DNA of 64,000 nucleotides from Leptodontidium sp. MPI-SDFR-AT-0119 (lineage: Eukaryota; Ascomycota; Leotiomycetes; Helotiales; Leptodontidiaceae). The position numbers and the translations under genes were made by a program. The stretch spans positions 806,001 through 870,000 of the forward strand of contig JAHLEZ010000015.1 of NCBI GenBank assembly GCA_020726505.1, written 5' to 3'. Under the pieces are notes generated by a model that did not search any database, was not told the DNA's origin, and saw only the letters and a list, made by a program, of their open reading frames with translations. The first letter of the stretch is position 1, and every line of letters begins with the position of its first letter. Positions 48,276 to 57,661 of the stretch are shown in pieces.

Positions 48276-50821
48276 TCATCGATTTGCGCTTGGCCCTTTT
48301 GGCGGGTCTCGGACGAGAAGTCGGACTTTGCCTGCTCCGATTTCATGACCTTGACTAAGGATATCAACTGGTTCTTTCTCTGCTTCAGGTGCTGTCACAG
48401 AGACAGCTACCCCGTCTCTAGCCAGCGACTTGTCAAAGGATCTAGCATCGATGCCCAGAATACCTCCAACGTTGTTTCTATCTCCTGGAACGGAGAACTC
48501 CCTGAAGGAATAAGACCAGGCGCTCAGAAAGTTTCGGATAGCCTTGCCGACTTTATCCTTGCCATTCTTGCTGTGGTGTCCAGTCCCAGTGATGGCATAC
48601 ACAGGCCTCGTCTCCTTCTGGTTCTCTAGAAGAACTTTCTCAAGGTACTCGACGGCCTCTTCAGGGTGAAGACCGTGGAGGTCGACAAAAAGCTCTGAGA
48701 ACGCTGAGTTTCCCTTGTTACGTTCCTCGTAGAGCTCGCGAGCGGCTTCCCGATGTGCCTTCCGCATGGCATCATTTTCGCTCTGGCCTCTGAGACTCAG
48801 AGCTTTGGCAGCACGTGCATCGTTGCGATTCCAAGCTTGAGCAGCGCTGTGAGGATGTTAGTTGGTTTAACGCCAATGAAGTTCGGTGGCCATACCTCTG
48901 CAAGAACTTATTCCTCAAGCCTCCATGCTTAATAGCATCTTGTCTAGCTTTGAGGTATGCTTTATTCGCTCGTTCCCCTGTCTCTAGCCAAGGAACATGA
49001 TTAGGTTGTGGAATAGCCTGTGCAGCGGCACTGTTCTCTCCATTGCGAATACTAGTGGAACTGCCGTTTCGGCCCATCTTCTTCACATCCTGTCTCATCA
49101 TACTAGGACCAGGGGAAGGTGACATCTTGACAACCTAAATCCCAGGAACTCGATGTCAGTCTACTTGGCCGACGCATTGGTACACCCAATGTCCGAAGAA
49201 AACACAGAACAATCAAATTGACTATTCTTAGAAGATTCGGCTTACCTCTGCAAGGGAGCTGGGAGCAGTGTTCTCTTTGTGCCCGTGTCCATGACCGCCT
49301 CTCTTTCCGTGATGCTTCTTGCCGCCTTTGATAGTGATGGCACCAAGAGACGGGAATGCTTCTGTGTCGTCTAGAGCAGGAGCTGATGGCAAGTTTTCTC
49401 GGGTTTGATGTCGCGAACTAGGCCGTGATCTCTGACTAGATCCATCGCTTGTATAACCCTGCATCCCTTTGAATCCAGGGGGCGGAGGAGTGAAGCTTGC
49501 TCCCTGATAATTAGCAAAAGCGTTGGCCGAGCTGTATGAGTTGGGCCACTGTTCTTGGCTAGGCTGTAATGATGGGAAAGCATTGAAGTCCTGGAACTGA
49601 AAACTTGGATGAGCATTCTGAAGAGGAGGTGTGCTGCTTCCTTCTAGTGCTAGGCGATTCATGAAGTGCGATGGATCATGGGAGAAGATGCAAGTATCAC
49701 CCGCAAGGCAGTTTCCTTCAACCCAGTATCTAATTTCATTGTCAGTATTGCCAGTTCTGGTGGTGAGCCAAAGTAACAAGACAGATGCAGAACAAATCGG
49801 GATATCTATACGAAGCTTCTAAATGAACACGGAAAGAGAAGTTAGGTTGCCGAAACGTTGAAATCACTTACTTGCAGATGTGGTTACTAAGGTCGTGGCT
49901 AAATCTGCAATCCGCTCTGAGACATTGTCCAGTAGAGAGCCAGAATCTGCAGACAACACCACTTTTTTGCTGCCCGGCAGGAGTGATAGGACGAGAAATG
50001 CTTGAGGCCATTGATTTGCCGATCAAGATAGCATTTTTGACATCGGTAACTTGAGCAATGGTGGAAGCATCGCTGGTTTGACCCTCCATGAATGCCATTA
50101 TGGTGGCACTCAAGTCATAACCGTGCATAGCAAGAGCAGCCTCGATCTCTTCATCTGACTTTGAAGGACCAAGAATACTCCGCAACATATCGTAAGGGGA
50201 CATGTCCGTGTTTTGAGGTGAGATATACTCCGCGGCGGCTGCATTGAGACCACTTTGCCCACCAGCTGACGAGGATGTATTACTTCCACCATCATCATTA
50301 ACCAACCAGTCGACATTATCACTTCCATAGTCCCCGTATATGTCTTGCGTAGGAGATGTATCGGTAGGGAACTCATAAGCGTTCAGACTCGGACTATGAG
50401 GAATGGCCGGACTGGAAAAAGCAAGTCTAGGGGAGGGGCGGGGTGAGGTGAAAGGAGATGCTGTTGATGATTTCGCTCGAGTAAAAGATTGTGGCACAAA
50501 TCCAGGTGGTGCGAGAGGGCTCACGCCGAGGCGAGGAGAAGACGATACTGGAGTGCCACTGCTGCCACGAGGGATAGGCCACGGAGCTGGAGATGCTGCA
50601 CGGCGTAAGACAGTGTGTCGCATCGGCGGGGGTGAACTAGGGTTCGTCGTAGATTCTCGATATCGCCATAGCACATCCAAGACCGCATTCTCTAGAACTC
50701 TGCCGACCAAGGTTGTTTCCTTCTTCAGAAACTCCTCCAACTTGTCGGTCTTCTCTTCGTCTTCGAGGCTCGCGTCTTGAAGCAAGGGGAGGCACAGCTC
50801 GTACGTCTCGTCGGACACCAT
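48276..50821 (-). CDS. CUE-like, tandem CCCH zinc finger and Smr domain protein
   Basis: Exons 50821-49872, 49729-49246, 49134-48896 and 48846-48276 give 747 aa with closed phases. Residues 208-246 (SPYDMLRSILGPSKSDEEIEAAL...) resemble a CUE/UBA ubiquitin-binding helix bundle. Two CCCH fingers follow in tandem: C291-C300-C305-H309 and C316-C324-C330-H334; the second is split by the first intron at Lys317. A disordered linker is His/Gly/Lys-rich near 485 (GKRGGHGHGHK). A charged helix leads into a C-terminal Smr domain (about 612-700) with the DLHGLHPEEA motif and TGTGHHSKNG, the signatures of Smr endonuclease-type domains. Related Smr proteins (e.g. SMR-1/NONU-1, Cue2) cleave mRNA at stalled ribosomes, so a role in no-go decay is a reasonable inference. 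The 45-residue segment near the start is a conserved helical bundle of unknown role. Confidence 0.88.
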
Positions 50822-50996
50822 GTTGACGGACGGCTGAGTTGAGGGGACGGTCTGCGATGGGGGAGCGAGGGTTGATTAAGTTGTTAAGAGATAGAAGAAA
50901 GCCGGGCGGGCGACGAAGAACACCTTGTATGTAGGAGGGCGAGGCGGATTGGTTCGCGACGGTCGGGCTGAGGAAGGAGCGCGCAGAGATGCAACG

Positions 50997-51029
50997 CAGG
51001 CAGGCAGACAGGCAGACAGGCAAGACAGG
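50997..51029. repeat. GGCA/GACA tetranucleotide repeat
   Basis: Imperfect alternating CAGG/CAGA units over 33 bp lie in the leader of the CCCH-Smr gene. Confidence 0.8.
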
Positions 51030-51153
51030 AGCGCGCAGATGATGCTGATGATAATAGCAGGAGCAGGGCGACAACGAAATGGCACCTGGCTCTTACATTG
51101 TCGGCTCAAGACTTTCTGAAGCTATCATGGGAGCGACGGTGTGGGCGAATGTA

Positions 51154-51176
51154 GTGAGTAAGTGAGTGAGTGAGTG
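51154..51176. repeat. (GTGA)n microsatellite
   Basis: GTGA units with one interruption over 23 bp. Confidence 0.8.
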
Positions 51177-51381
51177 TTGGTAAGGTGGAGGAGGTCAGTG
51201 GTCGAGGCGGGATTCAGGTGAGGCTGGACTGGACTGCACTGGACAGCACTGACTGGATTGGGAACAGATCTGGGGGGAGAGGAGGTCATTGAAGTTGTGA
51301 TTGGTTAATCCTAGTCACAGTCCCCATCACAGTTCTGGACATCTGACAACCTTGGAATTGCCATGGCAAAGTATGGAAATG

Positions 51382-51400
51382 CATACATACATACATACAC
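51382..51400. repeat. (CATA)n microsatellite
   Basis: Four to five CATA/CATAC units. Confidence 0.8.
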
Positions 51401-52005
51401 TTACCAATTCTCTCCAAACAGGTACAAAAGGCCTCTACAATCGAGTCAGGAATTGTATAATTTATCCAGCTAATTAAACCCCGATATTTTTCCAACACGG
51501 GGTAAACTTCACCGATATCTGTATGGAAGTAGCATGTCGGGGTTTAGGGAGCAATGGCCGGCCGGGCAGCTCTAAAGGCGGCTTTCTTTACGTCACCTAT
51601 GGGACAACGATATCGACTACTTACTCAACTACCAACTTGGAGATATTACTACACGCTTTCCAGTAACAATTATTTTGATTGTAGCCCTGCCCATCTTTGC
51701 CAGATAAGATACTTATACCCCAAACCTTCTTGTAGTCTGCAACCCAATTCTGTTGGAGACAACTCGTTTCAAAAGCATAGCCTCAGACCCACCACTTCTT
51801 ACTTCTCACTCCTCCCTTCCAAACACTAGACACCAACGCCTCACCAACGAACTCCCTCAACTTCTTTTCTATCTACAGACTCGATGAATCCGCAGATTTG
51901 ATACTGAGTCACTGCCCTCGCCATATACATACCATCAACAATCCCTTCCTCATCCACAGAACCCCGCCACATCCGCTTCACTTTGCTTTGTCAACCATCA
52001 ACAAC

Positions 52006-53184
52006 ATGCCCGCAGACTACCAGAGCACAGCGAAAGCTCTCGCTCTGCCCATATCCCCAATCGGGTCCCCCTCACCAGAAAGACAGACCATCCGCCCTCC
52101 ATGGTCGCGCCGTCTCTCCACCGGCCGCCACCGCTCACATTCCTCTCCCTACTCCATCTCAAGCCGAAACCAATCCTACCAAGCCAAGATCCTCTCCTCG
52201 GCCTCGAAAGTTCAACGCAAAGTCTTCAAGACCTTCCTCGCCCTATCCATAGCCCAGCGCGTCGCCGCCGTGACAGCACTAGTCGTAGTCAATGTCTTCC
52301 TCATCCTCTTCATGGTCTACAATGAGCGAATATTCGAATCCCTCGCTCCAGCAGCCAAGAAGTGGCACGACGTGCGCGGCGGATGGACGATCCTCTGGCT
52401 CTTGACATTCACAAGCTCTTTCCCGCCCTTGATAGGCTACAGTACAACCATCACAATAGCAGGTTTCGTGTACGGCTTTCCAAACGGCTGGTACATCGTC
52501 GCATCAGCTACAGTGGCAGGTTCCACAGCCGCCTTCCTAGCATCAAGAACCGTATTATCAAAGTACGTGAACAGGCTCGTGGGGCAGGATAAGCGGTTTG
52601 AGGCTCTAGCTCTCACGCTCAAGCACGACGGCATTAAGATTCTCTGTATGATCAGATTGTGTCCTTTTCCATACAGCTTGTCAAATGCGGCCATTTCAAC
52701 CTTCCCAACCGTCCACCCGCTATCCTTCGCTCTCGCCACGGCACTTACAAGTCCCAAACTGCTCATCCATGTTTTCATTGGTAGCAGACTGGCGAGCATT
52801 GCCGAGAACGGGGGCAAGATGGATGGGAAGACGAAGGCTATAAATTATGCCAGTATAGCGTTTGGTGCTATCTTGGGCGCTACGGTTGGTTTCATCATCT
52901 ATCAGAGAACGATGGCAAGAGCGAAGGAATTAGAGATTGAGGCCCTGGAAGCAGGGACTGCAGATGGGGCATTCGTCGTTGGGAATAGCTCAAGAGGGTA
53001 TAGCGACGTGGATGGCATTGATGACACTGATGCGGTTGCGTTAATGGGAGATGATGATATCTCGTTATGGGAGAACGATGGAGAAAGAGATGGGGCATAT
53101 CGTGATGAATTTACGGATGATGAGGATGTATTTGCGAGTGGGGATATTGAAGAGGAGCCGAGGAAGCAAAGTCAGCCTAGGTGA
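52006..53184 (+). CDS. tvp38: Tvp38-type VTT/SNARE-associated Golgi membrane protein
   Basis: A single exon gives 392 aa. Tvp38/TMEM64 proteins sit in Golgi/endosomal membranes; VTT-fold proteins are linked to lipid scrambling and vesicle traffic. After a 70-residue Ser/Arg-rich N-terminus, hydrophobic segments lie at about 85-106, 127-146, 150-180, 235-262 and 279-299. The VTT signature elements are visible: [18 protein letters not shown] with a re-entrant loop, [10 protein letters not shown], and [14 protein letters not shown] (217-230), then a [15 protein letters not shown] helix. The acidic C-terminal tail ([13 protein letters not shown], then [10 protein letters not shown]) is typical of fungal members. 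The chosen ATG follows CAACA and is the first in frame with the conserved Ser-rich start; upstream codons of the frame contain no better start. Confidence 0.92.
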   Translation: MPADYQSTAKALALPISPIGSPSPERQTIRPPWSRRLSTGRHRSHSSPYSISSRNQSYQAKILSSASKVQRKVFKTFLALSIAQRVAAVTALVVVNVFLILFMVYNERIFESLAPAAKKWHDVRGGWTILWLLTFTSSFPPLIGYSTTITIAGFVYGFPNGWYIVASATVAGSTAAFLASRTVLSKYVNRLVGQDKRFEALALTLKHDGIKILCMIRLCPFPYSLSNAAISTFPTVHPLSFALATALTSPKLLIHVFIGSRLASIAENGGKMDGKTKAINYASIAFGAILGATVGFIIYQRTMARAKELEIEALEAGTADGAFVVGNSSRGYSDVDGIDDTDAVALMGDDDISLWENDGERDGAYRDEFTDDEDVFASGDIEEEPRKQSQPR

Positions 53185-53570
53185 AGACTAAATGGGCTGA
53201 AGGAAGTGGTTCCTAGAGTATGGCTTGATTTATGGAGTTCGGATGGTTGGCGTCAGGTAGCACGTTTATTTGATATAGAAGCATAGAGTTCAGGACCTTG
53301 GAATGGATGATGAGAAGCGTTCAAATACCTCCGCTGGTGTTCCTCAATCGTGGATTTACAGCGCTCATGTGTATCTCGAAATCCACCCACTGAATTGTAG
53401 GACGAATTGGCGCATTGCCAGAGTTTCCAATGTCCCGTTTCACAAATTCAGTGTATACTTTTTTTTTCTTTCTATTTCTATCAAGCTACAATCAAGGTTT
53501 GTCCGGACATACACAAAACAAGAATAGAGCAATGTGCCAGAATCACTGAGATATTGCGCTATCATGGCCA
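53185..53570. other. Convergent intergenic region between tvp38 and valyl-tRNA synthetase
   Basis: This 386-bp gap holds facing 3' ends, with a T-rich tract at 53458-53480 (eleven T near 53458-53470). No coding sequence is supported. Confidence 0.45.
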
Positions 53571-56500
53571 CTACTCCATCTTTAGTACCTCGAATTGCTT
53601 GATAGTCTCCTCGAAAGCGTTCGCTTCCGTTTCAAGATCCGCCAGCTTTTTCAGCTCAACTTCCTGCAACTCCTTGCTGACCTTCTCCTTGTAGCCCTCG
53701 TCGTTCAAGATCTTCTTCTGCTTCTCAATACCGACCTTAGTCTTGTCGAGCTTCTTCGCAGCCTTGGCGATCTCGCCGTCGATGTCGACGCGGCCCTTAA
53801 CGTGCAGGAAGACCGCGGCGGTAGAGGAAACAGAGAAGACGACGCAACCTGCAGGGCGAGAGTCGGTCGTTGAGAGAATATCTATTGATGAGACGCCCTT
53901 TCCTGACAGGGACTTGATGGATTGGATTTGGGCGGTTACGGTGCTGTGTGAGGTGGCATCGGTGGTTTGCACGTAGACTAGGGATTTGTTAGCAAGTGAA
54001 GCCATGTTGATTCAAGGGTTCGGGTTAAGCGAACCTTTAGCTTCATCTTTGAGCGAATACTCGGCCATCAGGGAACGAACACCACGAGAAATGTCGAGCA
54101 CAAGCTCGTAGGCGGCTTCGGAATCGGGACGGTCCATCGATTCGTCGTAGACAGGGTATTTTGCAAGGCCTATGCTGGGCGTCTTGTCCTCTGGGCGGCG
54201 GGGAAGGCGTTGCCACAGCTCCTCAGTCAAGAAGGGCATGAACGGGTGAATCATGGTCAGTGCGCTTTCCAATGCTGTGTACAGAGTGTTGAGTGCTGAA
54301 AGCTTCTCCTCTTCGGTACCATCTTGGAGGATAGCCTTCGAGTTCTCGATGTACACATCGCAAAGTTGGTTGTACCAGAATTGGTAAACAACCGACGTTG
54401 ATTTCTGGAACTCGCGCTCGTTGATTGCTTGATTGATGTCCTTTGCGGCGATGGTCATCTTGTGAAGAATCCAAAGTTCAGCAAGAGATTCCTTGCCGGT
54501 GAGCTTGGAAGTCTTGTTAGGAACGAAATCTGCAGGTAATTTTCCCAGCACGAATTTGGTCGCTTGGTAAATCTTGTTGCAAAACTTGCGGTAAGCGTGA
54601 ATAACCTTGACGTCGAACAAAATATCTCCGGACCCAGTTGAGTACGACACAAGGGCAAATCGCAGGGCATCCGTACCGCACTGCGGAATTCCTTCTGGGA
54701 AAGCAGTCTTCTGGTACTTCGTGGCTCTCTCCACTTCGTTCGGGGCGAGGTTGCCGCTCAAGAGCTTCTTGTGCAAGTCCTCCAATGAGCATCCTTCAAT
54801 GAAGTCTTGGGGATCAATGACGTTGCCAAGAGACTTGGACATCTTTCGGCCCTCGGAGTCGCGCACAAGAGAATGACAATAGACTTCCGTGAAAGGGACC
54901 TTACCAGTGAGTTTGAGACTGAACATAATCATACGGGCGATCCAGAAGAACAGAATATCCCATCCAGTCTCCAACACTGATGTTGGGAACAGAGTTTCGA
55001 GATCATGTGTCTTGTTCGGCCATCCCAAAGTAGCGAAAGGCCACAAGCCGGAGGAAAACCATGTGTCCAGAACGTCCTCATCTCTCTTCAGGGTGAATTT
55101 CTTCCCAGCAAGGGCCTTTGTTGCCTTGGCTTGGGCCTCTGCCTCCGTACGTCCTGCAAACCAACGGCTGCCGTCGGCTTCGTCGTCCTCCTCACCCTCT
55201 ATTTGTGCATAGTACATCGGTGCTTGGTGTCCCCACCACAATTGTCTCGACAAACACCAGTCGTTTACGTCTGTCATCCAACGGATGTAGCTCTTCTCAG
55301 CTGATTCTGGCAGAATCTTGATCTCGCCCGATTTAACAACATCGAGAGCTGCTGCCGCCATGTCCGTCATCTTCATCCACCATTGTGGTTTCAGAAGTGG
55401 CTCAATGATATCCTTCGACTTGTCACAGAGGGGTACAGTCATTGCATTGTCCTTCTTATCGACGTACAGACCGGCTTTCTTCAAATCTTCCTGGATGGTA
55501 TATCGAACGTCAAAACGCTTCTGTCCAACGTATGGGCCAGCATTTTCGTTCATCAAACCATCATCAGTCAGGATGTTGATGCGTTCTAGATTGTGACGGG
55601 TACCAAGGGCAAAATCGTTTGGATCATGGGCAGGGGTGATCTTCACGGCACCAGTACCAAAGTCCTTCTCGACATATGTATCGGCGACAATGGGCATTTT
55701 TCGGCCTGGGATGAATGGGTGGATGGCGTTCTTGCCAACAAGGTGCTTGTATCTTTCGTCGTCGGGGTGTACGGCGACACCAGTGTCTCCAAGCATAGTT
55801 TCTGGACGAGTTGTTGCCACTTCAATCTTCTCATCTGTGCCTTCAATCTCATATTTGAAGTGAACAATTATACCAAACTCAACCTTCTTATCGTAACCAG
55901 GCACGTCAAGCAAAGTTCTCCCAGTGAGCTCTTTATTGACGACTTCTAGGTTCGAGAGGGAAGTGTTGAGCTTCGTGCACCAATTGACAAGGCGATTCTC
56001 CCTGTAGATGATACCTTCCTCGTGAAGGGTGACGAATGTTTCGGTTACAGCAGCTGAAAAGTTTTCGTTCATGGTAAAAGCTTCTCGAGTCCAGTCCATT
56101 GATCCACCCATTCTTCGTAGAACAGTGTTGATCTTCTGATGGTACTCGGTCTTCCAGTCCCAGACAGTTTCCACGAACTTCGGTCTACCGAGGTCGTGGC
56201 GAGTCTTTCCCTGACGGCGCCACAGCATGTTTTCAACAACATTCTGCGTTGAAATACCGGCGTGATCACACCCAGGAAGCCACAATGTTGTCTTACCGTG
56301 CATACGGTTAAATCGAATCATGACATCCTGTAGGGCATTTCCCAGGGCGTGGCCCATATGAAGCGCACCTGTGACGTTCGGGGGTGGCTCAACAATGACG
56401 AATGAGCCTTCCGGCTTGACCTTGCCATCTGCAGTAAACTTGGGCTTGAAAAATCCTTCCTTCTCCCACCACGAGTACCATGCTGACTCTACAGCCGTTG

Positions 56501-57050
56501 GGTTGTATGCCTTATACTGGGGGTCATCAAACGATTTGATAATCTTCTTCTCGCCGAATGGGGTGTCTTCAACATAGGGAGGAAGTATGCCCTCGTCCGC
56601 CTTCTTAGTTGCATTGGCCTTCTTCTCCTTTGTCTTGCTGGTTGTTGGAGCAGCGGTTGCAGCTTTTGCCTTCTTCTGGTCGAATTTCGCCTGCTTTTCA
56701 GCCTTCTTTCGCTCTCTCTCAACTGCAGTAGCATTAGTTCACCCCAAACCATTTATCTTGTGGGCATCACAGGCATGCATACGCTCTTTCTCGCTCTTCA
56801 CTTTTGTGCCGGCCTCCGCAGTTCCAACCTTGCTGCCCGCATCTTGCCCCGCGACGTGAGTACCGATCGGGCTGGAATTTGTAGCGTCTGCGAGAGCAGC
56901 TTTGGTCTCGTCGGATACGGGAAGAGGTTTTCCGGAAACTGGGCCTGTCTCCTCGCCGACTGTAGAAGTATACTGTCAGTCTCTTGTTTCTAGACGGGAA
57001 CAATTGCGCTTTTCCTTACTCGGGTTATGCGACGCAGCGTTGGTGGCCAT
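53571..57050 (-). CDS. vas1: Valyl-tRNA synthetase
   Basis: Charges tRNA-Val. Exons 57050-57020, 56959-56783, 56722-54035 and 53977-53571 give 1100 aa for the form starting at [10 protein letters not shown]. The class I signatures are present: HMGH at 191-194 within [17 protein letters not shown], and KMSKS at 696-700. The editing (CP1) domain includes [17 protein letters not shown]. The anticodon-binding region is followed by a C-terminal coiled coil ([20 protein letters not shown]). The N-terminal Lys/Ala-rich extension (about 60-110) is usual for fungal enzymes. The last intron (53978-54034, 57 bp) has the weak donor gttcgc, but splicing is required to join DEAK to VYVQTTD. The ATG at 57050 has a good context (A at -3, G at +4). 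An upstream exon may supply a mitochondrial form (see the next entry). Confidence 0.96.
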
Positions 57051-57262
57051 TCTGGCAAGAGGGGAATTGAATGTAAATCTGTATGGCGACCTGCGCACCC
57101 AGAGAACTCTGGATATAAGCTTAGACGTCGTGCTGGCGACTGGTCTACACAATTGAGAAGTTCTGGTGCGTTGGCGGGGATCAGTGAATTTCGCAGGCAA
57201 TACTTGAAGTTCAACTGGAGTTTATTGTGACTGATGGTTCTGTGAGTCAACCGGACTGGCAT
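57051..57262 (-). other. Possible alternative first exon coding a mitochondrial presequence of valyl-tRNA synthetase
   Basis: An ATG at 57262-57260 opens 59 nt ending in donor gtattg (intron 57203-57145, 59 bp, acceptor tgtag). Splicing to 57144 enters the ValRS frame in phase and runs into the cytosolic Met at 57050. The added 51 residues begin MPVRLTHRTISHNKLQLNFK. They include KLISRVLWVRRSPYRF and contain no Asp or Glu, as in a mitochondrial targeting peptide. The upstream ATG lacks a purine at -3, so leaky scanning to the strong downstream ATG could make both forms, as known for several fungal synthetases. The resulting long form would be 1151 aa. This is an inferred exon; no transcript evidence is available. 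Confidence 0.5.
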
Positions 57263-57661
57263 TGGCTGGCAGGGCGGGTGTGCCAGCCTCGCCAAAGAAC
57301 ACTAGCCAGGGGGGCGGGTCTAATGTCGCTCGTCAACTTCCAATACCTTACACCACTGAACTGTTCGTTCATCTCTATCTCATCTCATCCCACCCCATCC
57401 TATCCAAACCAGTCCCTCTTTAGCAGAATATAGTAAGGGTCATTTCCTGCAAGGTCATCTTTACTTCAGGTCTTTTACTTAGGTGGAGTTTGGATTGCTC
57501 CTTGCAGCCTCGTGGGCTTGTTCATGCAAGGCTGCGGCCTTCTGCTTCATCAAGCTCATCAATATCGCCATTCATCATCGATGCATTTCAGTCACTCCTG
57601 ATTAGAGCCCATAAATCTACTTTCGGGAAATGGATGGACCTCTATTCATTTGAAGGGCAAT
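57263..57661. promoter_or_regulatory. Compact divergent promoter of valyl-tRNA synthetase and the MLH2-like gene
   Basis: Only 399 bp separate the outer start codons. A TCTCATCTCATCCCACCCCATCC pyrimidine tract lies at about 57380-57402, likely part of a leader or promoter. No other element is convincing. Confidence 0.5.

Larger units (their letters stand above)
50822..52005. promoter_or_regulatory. Divergent promoter region between the CCCH-Smr gene and tvp38
   Basis: The 1184-bp region contains three microsatellites (50997-51029, 51154-51176 and 51382-51400). On the tvp38 side there is a CA/CT-rich leader (51800-52000). ORFs here overlap repeats and are rejected. Confidence 0.45.

Noticed and set aside
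53571..54005. Separate small gene starting at the ATG at 54005
   Set aside because: The frame is the last exon of ValRS; the joined sequence gives the standard C-terminal coiled coil.
56990..57295. Basic N-terminal ORF starting at 57295 as the ValRS start
   Set aside because: The first codon is TTG, not ATG, and the frame does not match ValRS without the splice proposed at 57203; only the ATG at 57262 was kept as a candidate start.
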